Shown piece by piece: positions 17,162 through 24,966 of a stretch of DNA of 64,000 nt. Numbering within the stretch: position 1 is the first letter of the stretch; each line of letters opens with the position of its first letter. The notes below the pieces were generated by a model. That model was not told the origin of the DNA. It made no database searches and saw only the letters and a list, made by a program, of their open reading frames with translations. This DNA comes from Oscillospiraceae bacterium (GTDB lineage Bacteria > Bacillota > Clostridia > Oscillospirales > Acutalibacteraceae), in the NCBI GenBank assembly GCA_025757685.1, contig CP107220.1:1922204-1986203 (forward strand). The letters are read 5' to 3'. Position numbers and translations under genes: made by a program.

Positions 17162-17249
17162 GTGAATTGCACGCAGTGCAAGAGACACGAGGCTCCAAAT
17201 GCGTTAGCATTTGGGAGAAACAGTCCGGGGGACTGTTTCGTAGCGAGTG
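17162..17249. repeat. 88-bp three-hairpin repeat, copy 1
   Basis: Starts with GTGAATTGC and ends with TAGCGAGTG. It contains three consecutive perfect hairpins: TTGCAC(GCA)GTGCAA, CCAAATGC(GTTA)GCATTTGG and AACAGTCC(GGG)GGACTGTT. Nearly identical copies lie at 33492-33579 and 36378-36464. Confidence 0.92.
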
Positions 17250-17252
17250 CAT

Positions 17253-17330
17253 CAATCCCTCCGTCAATGCCTAACGGCATTGCCACCTCCCTTGTAAAGG
17301 GGGGATGCGGCGTAGCCGCAGGGGGGATTT
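17253..17330. repeat. composite palindromic intergenic repeat, copy C
   Basis: The minus-strand reading is CCTCCCTTTAC..GGAGGTGGC, a variable hairpin AATGCC(GTTA)GGCATT, then GACGGAGGGATTG. It is followed on the plus strand by GCGGCGTAGCCGC and a G run. It belongs to the same family as copies A, B and D. Confidence 0.7.
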
Positions 17331-17406
17331 CGCCGCATTCGCATCACTACCGGAATTGGCAGGCGGCAATCTGCCATCCCTGCAATAAATGACAATCCGT
17401 TGTTGC

Positions 17407-19491
17407 TCACTCCACCCGCTTGCCGTTTTTGAAGGCGTAGCTGATGGTGCCGTCCGGGGTTACCAGGCCGGTGACCTTGCCACTCCAGCATTTGGGCAGG
17501 GCACCGCCAATGAGCATTTCTGCAATGCCGGCGGTCACGCCAAAGTTGCCGTCGATCTGGAACGGCGGGTGGGCGTCCAGCAAATTGGGATAGGAGCCGC
17601 CGCCCCGCACCCGGATCAGCGCCTTGGGGTTAATGGGGCGCAGCTGATTTTCGATCAGCCGCAGGGCGTTCTCGCTGTCGCCCAGCCGTGCCCACAGGCA
17701 CACCTTCCATCCCAGGGACCAGCCGGTGCCGCCAAAGCCCCGCTTTAGCAGGGACTGCTTGGCTGCCGCTTGCAGCGCATCGCTTTGCACCCGGTGAGAA
17801 GGGTAAATGCAGTACAGGTGGCTCACATGGCGGTGCTCCACCTCGGTCTCTCGGTAATTTTCCGCCCATTCCGGTATCCGGCCATCCGGCGCGAGGGCTA
17901 CCTGGTCAATGACCGGTGCGTCCAGCCCCAGCGCTCGGCAGTTCTCCATAAAATCGTGGAGAATTTCCCGATCCATGGAGGGCATATAGGTCACGGCGCT
18001 GCGCTGCCCGTTGTCCGTGAATGTATTTTCCGGGCTGATGGAGGGGCAGGTGACCGATTGCCCGTTGTGCACCGTCATACTGGAATTAAAGAATGCCAGC
18101 GCGCCGGCGAACATGCCTTTCAGCTTTTCGTCAAAGACCGGATCCTTTTGGTACAGGCTGTGGGTGTATAGTTGGTTCAGAATCCAGGCGCCGCTCATAA
18201 ACCAAACGGCGTAGCAGCTGGAGTCACCGTCGCCGTCCGGGAACCCGGCCGGGTAGGTGGCGCCCCAAATATCGCTGTTGTGGCAGGCGCACCAGCCATC
18301 GGCGTCAAAGTACGCCTTGGCGGTGGAGGAGCCGTTTGCCGCCAGCTTTTCCGCAAAGTCCACCAGCGGCGTGAAACATTCGCCCAGCCCTACTGCGTCT
18401 GTGGGCCAGTAGTTCATCTCGGTGTTAATATTGGTGGTGTAGCTGGAGGACCAGGGCGCGCGCACCTGCTCGTTCCAGATCCCTTGCAGGGTCATGGCGT
18501 TGGTGCCCGGCCGGGAGCCGGAGACCGTCAGGTACCGCCCGTACTGGAACAGCAGGGCGATTAGGCTTTGGTCGCTTTTGTCCTTTTGCATGCGTTTTAG
18601 CCGCACATCGGTGGGCAGGCTGTCGTCGCCCCCCTCCAATTCCAGAGTCACCCGATCCATCAGAGCGGAGAAGTCCGCAATGTGGGCGGCCAGCAGCGTG
18701 GGGTAGTCTGCCGCACCGTCAAAGTAGGCCAGCATACGAGCCTTTTCGTCTGCGGTGGGCATGGAGCGGAAGTCCACATAAGAGGTGGCTATGGACAGCA
18801 GCAGCGTTACTTCCTTGCGGTTCTCAATCCGCAGGCTGTCGCCGGTGCAGACCACTTGGCCGTCTGCCCGCAGCCCGGCGCAAAAGCGCATACCCCGGCT
18901 GCCCTGCACCACCGTCTCTCCCTTATTGTAGTAGGGGGGCATACACACCTCCGGCGCTTGGCCGGTGAGCAGCAGGGTGCCGTCCTGCGCGGTAACAGTG
19001 CTTTGCAGCAGGCTGTCCAGTCGGCATGTGGCGCTAAAGGGCCGATCGCTCTCTATATGTATCACCACCAGCTGGGCGGGGTGGGAGACAAACATCGTCT
19101 GGGTCAAGCCGTCCGCTCGGGTCACCGCCACGCCGGTGCGCAGGTCCAGGGTGCGGCTGTAATTCTTTTTGTACGCCCGGTCGTAGTCAATGCGCAGATT
19201 GCCCAGGGGCAGGTACGCCTCGCTCCAGTGGCCGTGCATATCCCGGTTGAGAATGTCCTTGGCCTTGGCGTAGTCCTTGGCAAAGATGGCCTCCCGGCAA
19301 GCAGCCAGGTACTTGTGGGCGTCTGCCTTGTTTTGATCCTTGGGGTAACCGGACCACAGGCTGTCCTCGTTTAGCGACAGGCGCTCGTGGCGCAGGTTGC
19401 CGTAGGTCATTATCCCCAGCCGTCCGTTGCCCAAGGGCAGCGCCTGCTCAAAGCACTTGGCCGGCTTGGTATAGTACAGTTGGTTTTTCAA
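17407..19491 (-). CDS. glycoside hydrolase family 95 (alpha-L-fucosidase/galactosidase type)
   Basis: A 694-residue GH95 enzyme that releases terminal alpha-L-fucose (or alpha-L-galactose) from glycans by inversion. The N-terminal beta-domain begins YYTKPAKCFEQALPLGNGRLG with SLNEDSLWSG. The catalytic (alpha/alpha)6 domain has INTEMNYWP with the conserved asparagines, the acidic residue region SPENTF, GTGWSLGWK, and DAHPPFQIDGNFG near the end with the conserved Asp. No signal peptide, so it acts in the cytoplasm on imported sugar. I start it at TTG 19491, with GGAGG seven bases upstream; the upstream in-frame ATG at 19545 falls inside the promoter. No transporter is adjacent. Confidence 0.92.
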   Translation of the reverse strand: MKNQLYYTKPAKCFEQALPLGNGRLGIMTYGNLRHERLSLNEDSLWSGYPKDQNKADAHKYLAACREAIFAKDYAKAKDILNRDMHGHWSEAYLPLGNLRIDYDRAYKKNYSRTLDLRTGVAVTRADGLTQTMFVSHPAQLVVIHIESDRPFSATCRLDSLLQSTVTAQDGTLLLTGQAPEVCMPPYYNKGETVVQGSRGMRFCAGLRADGQVVCTGDSLRIENRKEVTLLLSIATSYVDFRSMPTADEKARMLAYFDGAADYPTLLAAHIADFSALMDRVTLELEGGDDSLPTDVRLKRMQKDKSDQSLIALLFQYGRYLTVSGSRPGTNAMTLQGIWNEQVRAPWSSSYTTNINTEMNYWPTDAVGLGECFTPLVDFAEKLAANGSSTAKAYFDADGWCACHNSDIWGATYPAGFPDGDGDSSCYAVWFMSGAWILNQLYTHSLYQKDPVFDEKLKGMFAGALAFFNSSMTVHNGQSVTCPSISPENTFTDNGQRSAVTYMPSMDREILHDFMENCRALGLDAPVIDQVALAPDGRIPEWAENYRETEVEHRHVSHLYCIYPSHRVQSDALQAAAKQSLLKRGFGGTGWSLGWKVCLWARLGDSENALRLIENQLRPINPKALIRVRGGGSYPNLLDAHPPFQIDGNFGVTAGIAEMLIGGALPKCWSGKVTGLVTPDGTISYAFKNGKRVE

Positions 19492-19516
19492 ATCAACACC
19501 TCCGTTGTCTTTCTCT

Positions 19517-19545
19517 ATTGTACTGGATATAAAAGGGGATTGCAA
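19517..19545 (-). promoter_or_regulatory. GH95 promoter
   Basis: On the minus strand: TTGCAA (19545-19540), 17-bp spacer, TACAAT (19522-19517). This decides the TTG start at 19491. Confidence 0.75.
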
Positions 19546-19570
19546 CAGGATTTGTTATTTGGTGATCCTT

Positions 19571-19603
19571 ATGCGGCCCGATGTGGGCATCGGGCCCTAC
19601 GAT
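19571..19603. repeat. short TAGGG-type hairpin
   Basis: Minus-strand reading GTAGGGCCCGATGCCCACATCGGGCC. Its stem differs from neighbouring family members but the fold is the same. Confidence 0.55.
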
Positions 19604-19649
19604 CATTCTTAATAAACGCAAGCTCCACATTGCACTGTTATATATCGTA

Positions 19650-19675
19650 GGGGCGGCAATCTGCCGCCCGCCATC
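19650..19675. repeat. short TAGGG-type hairpin
   Basis: CGTAGGGGCGGCAATCTGCCGCCC, a perfect hairpin GGGCGGCA/TGCCGCCC. Confidence 0.6.
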
Positions 19676-19700
19676 TTATTTATCTAAATACAAAAAAGCA

Positions 19701-19729
19701 TTGCAATTCAAAAACAAAAGGACTACAAT
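19701..19729 (+). promoter_or_regulatory. promoter of the YoaK-type gene
   Basis: TTGCAA (19701-19706), 17-bp spacer, TACAAT (19724-19729). Confidence 0.75.
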
Positions 19730-19762
19730 AGGGTGCGAAATAGATGAAAAGGAGCGAGCAGA

Positions 19763-20527
19763 ATGAAAAGAAGACCGGTGCCTATTCACGAAACAGGCTA
19801 TATCTGTGCCTCTCTGGCTATGGTCAGCGGCTTTTTGGAGACCTATACTTATTTATTAAAGGGTGGCGTGTTTGCCAACGCCCAAACCGGCAACTTTGCC
19901 CTGCTGGGTATGGCCATCGCCCACGGCGATGTGAAGAAGGTGTTTACCTACCTGATCCCCATGTGCTTTTATGTGGTCGGCATTGCCATGACGGTGACGA
20001 TGCCCCGCCTGCTGGATGAGAACAAGCTGCTGCGGTGGGATACAGTGTTTGTGGCGCTGGAGATCGGCCTGCTGTTTGTGGTGGGCTGCCTGCCAAAATC
20101 GGTGCCCTTTACCGTGTCCACCGTAACGGTGGCCTTTATCTGCGCCATGCAGTACAATACGTTTAAGCGCACCAACAATATGGCGTTTTCCTCCACCTTT
20201 TGTACCAACAATCTGCGCCAGCTGGCGCTGCATTTTCTGGATTATCTGCGCACCAAGGAGCGCCAGAGCCTAAAGAACAGCCTTACCTATATGATGATCA
20301 ACGGATCCTTTTTGCTGGGGGCAGTGATCGGTACCCTGTGCGCCCGCTGGCTGGGCGATCGGGCAGTGTGGGTGTGCTGCGGCGTTCTGGTGCCGGTGTT
20401 GCTGTCGCTGATCTTTGGCAAGCGGGAGGTAGAGAGCGAACTGCTGGCCGAGGAGCGGCAGGAGTTGGCCGTGGAAGAACGCGCTTTGGAAGAAGAGCAG
20501 CGGGAATTGCAGGACGAAGATAAGTGA
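19763..20527 (+). CDS. YoaK family (DUF1275) membrane protein
   Basis: A 254-residue membrane protein with about six hydrophobic segments. The N-terminal stretch SGFLETYTYLLKGGVFANAQTGNFALLG is the family hallmark, and a second conserved NNMAFSSTFCTNNLR block lies near 140. Function is unknown; members are predicted transporters or channels. Unusual feature: the last 35 residues form a highly charged, Glu-rich helix (EEL/EERQEL repeats) likely to be a cytoplasmic coiled coil. SD AAGGAG precedes the ATG and a strong terminator follows. Confidence 0.85.
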   Translation: MKRRPVPIHETGYICASLAMVSGFLETYTYLLKGGVFANAQTGNFALLGMAIAHGDVKKVFTYLIPMCFYVVGIAMTVTMPRLLDENKLLRWDTVFVALEIGLLFVVGCLPKSVPFTVSTVTVAFICAMQYNTFKRTNNMAFSSTFCTNNLRQLALHFLDYLRTKERQSLKNSLTYMMINGSFLLGAVIGTLCARWLGDRAVWVCCGVLVPVLLSLIFGKREVESELLAEERQELAVEERALEEEQRELQDEDK

Positions 20528-20579
20528 TCGTAAGCAGACGGAGGGTATCCGCTCCTACGGTTATACATTTGATGAACTT

Positions 20580-20610
20580 AAAAAGAGCACCCAATCGGGT
20601 GCTCTTTTTT
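20580..20610 (+). terminator. terminator after the YoaK-type gene
   Basis: AAAGAGCACCC/GGGTGCTCTTT stem with AATC loop and seven T. The stem is the same as in the DUF975 terminator at 17076. Confidence 0.9.
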
Positions 20611-20611
20611 T

Positions 20612-20990
20612 ATATATAATAGGTATGCTTGTCCCGCATTTGGCGGGTCGAAGGGTGTCGGCGGGGGCGGCAAGGTCAAAATGCCGGTGTCTGGCAGCAA
20701 AATAACGGATTTTTGGCTTAAAATCGAGCAAAATACGGGGTACGAGATGTTGTGGATCGCGGACAAAATATGACAGAATTTTACCATATTTTGGGAAAAA
20801 TATGAAATTTGGCAACAAAAAGGTTACAAATTGCAATCTTTGGAAGCCGGATTTCTACCAAACCTACAAAATTTTGCTTTCACGCGGTAAAGCGTGTAAA
20901 CGAAAGACCACAAGATATTGATTAGCGCGGTGGCATTTTTGTTTTACATCAAACGGGATTTGTGCAACTTCAACAAAAACATCCGGTTTG
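20612..20990. other. gene-free AT-rich stretch upstream of the 3D-domain gene
   Basis: No credible gene in either strand. It holds a G/C-rich patch near 20640-20700 and a hairpin CTTTCACGC/GCGTG near 20876-20900. I see no known riboswitch class. Confidence 0.5.
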
Positions 20991-20995
20991 AAAAG

Positions 20996-21023
20996 TTGAC
21001 TTCTTAGTGATTTGTGATATAAT
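20996..21023 (+). promoter_or_regulatory. promoter of the 3D-domain gene
   Basis: TTGACT (20996-21001), 16-bp spacer, TATAAT (21018-21023) with an extended TG element. The resulting leader is about 130 nt. Confidence 0.8.
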
Positions 21024-21160
21024 CGTCTGCGTCTTAGGGAAATACTAACGGAAAAGGCAGAATAAATTGCTTCTGCTCTTGTGGTGGCTCCCCTCAAAAG
21101 AGCCCCTCAATAAAAAACGGCAAGCCTGTTTTCTATTTTCCAAAACAAAAGGAGATTCAG

Positions 21161-22387
21161 ATGATTTATCGATCCAAATCCGGTGGCGTAAAACGCTGGG
21201 CAAAGATGCTCACCACAGCTGTGCTGGCCTTTGTGCTGGCCATCGTTGTGTTCGCCTCCACTGCATTCGCTGGCCTGCTCAACGAATATAATGTGGATAT
21301 TGTGGTAGATGGCGTGACCACCACCGTGACCACCAGAGAAGAGAAACCAACCGAGATCCTGACCAATGCAAACATTACGCTGGAGAGCACCGACAAGCTG
21401 GACCTTTCAGGCTTTGAAGCCGGCAAGGGCGGCAAGATCGTGCTGGACCGGCAGCATACTGTCAATGTGGAAGTGAACCACACCATCACCGCCTATGCCG
21501 TGTATGCGGATACCGTAGGCGACGCCCTTACAGAGGCGGGTATGGCGCTGCACAGCGCAGACAAGGTGAATTACGCCCTGTCCGATCCGGTAACGGACGG
21601 CATGGTCATCCGGGTAAATACTGCCTTTACCGTTACCCTGACGGCAGACGGCAAGACCCAGAGCTTTGCCATGGTGGAGGGCACCGTGGGTGACCTGCTG
21701 GACCTGGCCAAGGTACAGCTGGGTACGAATGATTATGCAGAACCTTCTGCCGCAACATCCCTTAAGGCAGGCATGAAGATTCATGTGTACCGGGTCAGCT
21801 ACAAGACCGTCACCGAGACGGAGACCCTGTCCTATAAGACGGAGACCAAGACCGACAGCAAGCTCACTGTAGGCAAGACCAAAGTGGAGCAGCAAGGCCA
21901 GAACGGCTCCGCCGATGTGACCTATAAAGTGAAGCTGGTTAACGGCAAAGAAAAGACCCGCACGGAAGAGAAGCGGGTGGTTACCAAAAAGCCGGTGAAG
22001 AAGATTGTGCGCACCGGTACCAAAGCCGCCGGCGTAAAGGCAAACGGCGTAAAGTCCAGAGGCGGTTATTCCGTGGGCCAGAGCATCCGCGGTCGGTACA
22101 CCCATTACTGTGCCTGCGCGGTATGCAACGGCAACTCCCGCGGCATCACCACCAGCGGCCGCCGCATTTATAACGGTATGTCCAATCCCCATTATGTGGC
22201 CTGCAACTGGCTGCCCCTGGGCTCCGTGATTTCCGTGAACGGCACCAACTACACCGTAGTGGACCGTGGCGGCAGCGGACTGTCCAGCCAGGGCAGAATT
22301 GATATTTTCACCCCGGAGGGGCACGCAGCCTGCTATCGCTACGGCACCGGCAGCTGCTCCATTAAGATCGTTCGTCTGGGTTGGTAA
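21161..22387 (+). CDS. secreted 3D-domain cell-wall protein with DUF348/G5-type region (YabE/Rpf-like)
   Basis: A 408-residue exported protein. Residues 1-37 carry a basic start and a hydrophobic signal or anchor (ending STAFA). Two DUF348-like ubiquitin-fold repeats follow (VDIVVDGVTTTVTTREEKPTEIL, then VNHTITAYAVYADTVGDALTEAG and a third related unit), then a G5-like segment (KTVTETETLSYKTETKTDSKL). The C-terminal 3D domain (about 315-408) shows CACAVCNGNSRGITTSG, LPLGS and VVDRGG..GRIDIF with the three aspartate positions. This architecture is that of YabE/resuscitation-promoting-factor-like wall hydrolases. Its long leader suggests RNA-level control. Confidence 0.88.
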   Translation: MIYRSKSGGVKRWAKMLTTAVLAFVLAIVVFASTAFAGLLNEYNVDIVVDGVTTTVTTREEKPTEILTNANITLESTDKLDLSGFEAGKGGKIVLDRQHTVNVEVNHTITAYAVYADTVGDALTEAGMALHSADKVNYALSDPVTDGMVIRVNTAFTVTLTADGKTQSFAMVEGTVGDLLDLAKVQLGTNDYAEPSAATSLKAGMKIHVYRVSYKTVTETETLSYKTETKTDSKLTVGKTKVEQQGQNGSADVTYKVKLVNGKEKTRTEEKRVVTKKPVKKIVRTGTKAAGVKANGVKSRGGYSVGQSIRGRYTHYCACAVCNGNSRGITTSGRRIYNGMSNPHYVACNWLPLGSVISVNGTNYTVVDRGGSGLSSQGRIDIFTPEGHAACYRYGTGSCSIKIVRLGW

Positions 22388-22400
22388 GTTGGTAAAAAAG

Positions 22401-22434
22401 AACCCCATCGGTATTGCACCGGTGGGGTTTTTGT
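22401..22434 (+). terminator. terminator after the 3D-domain gene
   Basis: AACCCCATCGGT pairs with ACCGGTGGGGTT around ATTGC, followed by a T run. Confidence 0.85.
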
Positions 22435-22495
22435 TTTGTGATGGTGAGTAGGGAGGGAGCATCGCCGTCTGTCTGCGGCGATACGAAGCATAATC

Positions 22496-22530
22496 AAAAG
22501 CCGCCGTACCCATGTGGTGCGGCGGCTTTT
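22496..22530 (-). terminator. terminator after the VanW-like gene
   Basis: AAAAGCCGCCG...CGGCGGCTTTT stem with T run on either strand. It closes the minus-strand glmU-vanW transcript. Confidence 0.85.
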
Positions 22531-22543
22531 ACATTCTGTTCAT

Positions 22544-23350
22544 TCACTGACTTTTCTTGGGCTTGGCGTAGGTGGAATAGGTGGTGTAATTCACCTTGCC
22601 GCCGACGGTGCGGGTGAGTACATACTGCTTGCCGGTTTTTTTAATGTTGATCTTTACATCCTTGGGCTTTACATTCTTTTGCCCCATTACCTTGCAGGTG
22701 AGGGTGCCGTTCTTGGCGGTCATTTGCAGCCGAATGTCCGTGCCGCTGGTGTTCTTAAACTGAAAGTCCGTGGTGTTCCACTGGACGGTAGCGTCCCCGC
22801 CCAGGGGTACATAGCTAATCTCCAGCGAGTGGGGCGCCCGGCTGACCACCTGTAAATTGGCGCGGAGAATGCACTCAAAAATGGTGCTGCTCACCTGGCA
22901 TACCCCGCCGCCCAGGCCGTCTACAAACTCGCCGTCCTGCACCACCTTGGCAGTGGCGTACCCGGCCAGCACCGTGCGCTTGCCCACCGTTTGGTTAAAG
23001 CTGAAGGTGCGCCCCGCAGGGATTACCAGATTGTTCAGCTTGCGAATAGAGGCGGTAATGTTGGCAGTGCGGGTCTCGTTCTTGGCGTCGTAGTAAGTGG
23101 TGTAGCTGGCTAGCTCATGGCTGTACCCGCTGCCGCTTTTGCGGTGGAGCGCCGGATAAATGGTAGAGGTATAGCTCTCCCGGAAAGTGGTTTTGGTGTT
23201 CTCCGTGGTGGTGACGGTGGTGGTTTCCGTAGTGGTTTCCTGTTTGGTTGTGGTGTCTGTGCCGGCAGCGGGCTTGGCGGCGCACCCGGTAAAGGCGCCC
23301 ACCACCAGTGCTGCCGCCAGCAAGCAGGTGCAAATGCGTTTCATAACCAT
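22544..23350 (-). CDS. VanW-like family lipoprotein
   Basis: A 268-residue predicted lipoprotein. The signal peptide ends in the lipobox FTGC (Cys22), followed by a linker of about 25 residues that is mostly threonine and glutamate. The VanW domain covers about 85-240, with LNNLVIPAGRTFSFNQTVG and the hallmark GGGVCQVSSTIF near 160. VanW proteins are common in clostridial envelopes and their biochemical role is unknown; no vancomycin gene cluster is present, so the name is not evidence of resistance. Its start is two bases past the glmU stop, so it is translated in tandem with glmU. Confidence 0.88.
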   Translation of the reverse strand: MVMKRICTCLLAAALVVGAFTGCAAKPAAGTDTTTKQETTTETTTVTTTENTKTTFRESYTSTIYPALHRKSGSGYSHELASYTTYYDAKNETRTANITASIRKLNNLVIPAGRTFSFNQTVGKRTVLAGYATAKVVQDGEFVDGLGGGVCQVSSTIFECILRANLQVVSRAPHSLEISYVPLGGDATVQWNTTDFQFKNTSGTDIRLQMTAKNGTLTCKVMGQKNVKPKDVKINIKKTGKQYVLTRTVGGKVNYTTYSTYAKPKKSQ

Positions 23351-23351
23351 T

Positions 23352-24740
23352 TTACTTCTTTTCTTTATAAGGCTTCTTCACCGTGACCCAGCCGGGCTTG
23401 TTTACCTGGCGGGCACGGGCAATGGACAGGGCGTCGCCGGGAATATCGTCCGTAATGGTGGAACCGGCGGCAATGTATGCCCGGTCGCCCACTTCTACCG
23501 GTGCCACCAGGTTGGTGTTGCAACCGATAAAGGCGCCGTCGCCGATCTTGCAGCGTCTCTTGTTTTTGCCGTCATAGTTGACCGTTACCGTGCCGCAGCC
23601 AAAGTTCACCCCGGCCCCAACATCGCTGTCGCCAATGTAGGTCAGGTGGGCGCTTTTGGTGCCGGCGCCTACGGTACTGTTCTTCACTTCCACAAAGTCG
23701 CCGATGTGCACACCGGTGTGCAGCACGCTGCCACCCCGGATTTGTACAAAGGGGCCTGCGTCCGCGCCGTCCTCCACGGTACTGTCCGTCAGCTTCACAT
23801 TGTCCAGGGTTACCCCGTTGCCCACGGTGCCGTCCATAATATAGGTGTTCGGCCCGATCAGGCAGTCCTTGCCGATGGTGGTGTTCCCCAGCAGGATGGT
23901 GCCGGGCAGAATGGTGGTGCCGGTGCCGATCTGTACCGTGTCGGCGATCATCACACCGTCGGTGCAGGGAATGTCCACCCCGTCTACCATCCATTGGTGC
24001 ATGATCTTGTGGCGCAGGATTTCGTTGAGAATATGCAGCTGGGCGCGGTCGTTGGCACCCAGTACCACATCGCTGTTCTCGACTACATAGGCGTTGGCGC
24101 CGTTGCCGGCGCCCAGCAGAATGGAAAGGCTGTCGGTCAGGTAGTACTCATTCTGGGCGTTTTGATTGGTAATCCGATCCAGGGCGTACAGCAGCTTGTC
24201 GCCCATAAACCAGTAGCACCCGGCGTTGCTCTCGTTGATCTTTTTTTCTTCCTCGGTGGCGTCTTTGTGCTCCACAATGCACTGGAGCTTACCGTCGGCG
24301 CTGCGCTTAATGTGGCCGATCCCGTTGGTGTCCTCCACCAAGGCGCTGATGAGGGTGATGGCGTTGCCCTCGCTTTTGTGCAAAGCGTAGGCACCGTTAA
24401 TGGTAGGCTCGTCCAGCAGCGGACCGTCGCCGTTCAGAACCAAAATATCGTCTCCCCGGTGGCGCTCAATAAAATCCCGGGCGCACATGACCGCGTGGCC
24501 GGTGCCCAGCTGGGGCTCTTGCAGGGCGGTCTCAATGGTTGGATCCAGATTTCGCAGGTGGTCCTCCACCTCCGTATGCCGGTAGCCGGTGATTACGCAG
24601 ATGGCCGCACACCCGGCGCTCTTTACGGCAGAAACCACATAGTCGATCATGGGCTTCATCAGCACCTTGCACATCACTTTGGGGCAGTCCGCCTTCATCC
24701 GGGTGCCTTTGCCCCCGGCTAAAATAATTGCACATTTCAT
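23352..24740 (-). CDS. glmU: bifunctional UDP-GlcNAc pyrophosphorylase/GlcN-1-P acetyltransferase GlmU
   Basis: Makes UDP-N-acetylglucosamine for peptidoglycan. The 462-residue protein begins MKCAIILAGGKGTRMK, the nucleotidyltransferase motif, at the ATG at 24740 with SD GGAAAGGA; the longer upstream frame starts before this SD. Residues 1-230 are the uridylyltransferase domain (QLGTGHAV, LNGDGPLL, N-rich ligands). From about 255 on there are left-handed beta-helix hexapeptide repeats, with the acetyltransferase residues in HLTYIGDSDVG..NFGCGTVTVNYDG. The downstream partner is a VanW-like lipoprotein rather than the common prs. Confidence 0.96.
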   Translation of the reverse strand: MKCAIILAGGKGTRMKADCPKVMCKVLMKPMIDYVVSAVKSAGCAAICVITGYRHTEVEDHLRNLDPTIETALQEPQLGTGHAVMCARDFIERHRGDDILVLNGDGPLLDEPTINGAYALHKSEGNAITLISALVEDTNGIGHIKRSADGKLQCIVEHKDATEEEKKINESNAGCYWFMGDKLLYALDRITNQNAQNEYYLTDSLSILLGAGNGANAYVVENSDVVLGANDRAQLHILNEILRHKIMHQWMVDGVDIPCTDGVMIADTVQIGTGTTILPGTILLGNTTIGKDCLIGPNTYIMDGTVGNGVTLDNVKLTDSTVEDGADAGPFVQIRGGSVLHTGVHIGDFVEVKNSTVGAGTKSAHLTYIGDSDVGAGVNFGCGTVTVNYDGKNKRRCKIGDGAFIGCNTNLVAPVEVGDRAYIAAGSTITDDIPGDALSIARARQVNKPGWVTVKKPYKEKK

Positions 24741-24788
24741 AGGTCTATCGTTCCTTTCCAAACCGGATATTCTTTGATTTGTGCTTTC

Positions 24789-24817
24789 ATTATGCAACAA
24801 TCGGCGGCGCTTTGCAA
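24789..24817 (-). promoter_or_regulatory. glmU promoter
   Basis: Minus strand TTGCAA (24817-24812), 17-bp spacer, CATAAT (24794-24789). Confidence 0.7.
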
Positions 24818-24867
24818 GTCTATTTGACAGAAAGCGTATAAAATAATAAAAAAATAAGAAAAAGTAT

Positions 24868-24896
24868 TTGTATTTTAGTCCCTGCTGTGCTATAAT
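24868..24896 (+). promoter_or_regulatory. ppdK promoter
   Basis: TTGTAT (24868-24873), 17-bp spacer, TATAAT (24891-24896). It is divergent from the glmU promoter. Confidence 0.8.
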
Positions 24897-24966
24897 TTTA
24901 CCGCATTATACTGACGCAGTGTAAATTTGCGGGTATATTACAAACTATTTTTTGGAGGTATTCTCA

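Noticed and set aside
16509..17267. Recurring N-terminal string MLTHLEPRVSC in three minus-strand frames (near 17200, 33500, 36400)
   Set aside because: It is the translation of the 88-bp repeat itself. The frames continue into unrelated sequence, so this is not a protein family.
22544..23350. Vancomycin resistance
   Set aside because: VanW-like domains are widespread in clostridial envelopes; no vanH/A/X or regulator is present.
23187..24722. 511-codon plus-strand frame across glmU
   Set aside because: Overlaps glmU fully in antisense, with no SD and composition typical of shadows.
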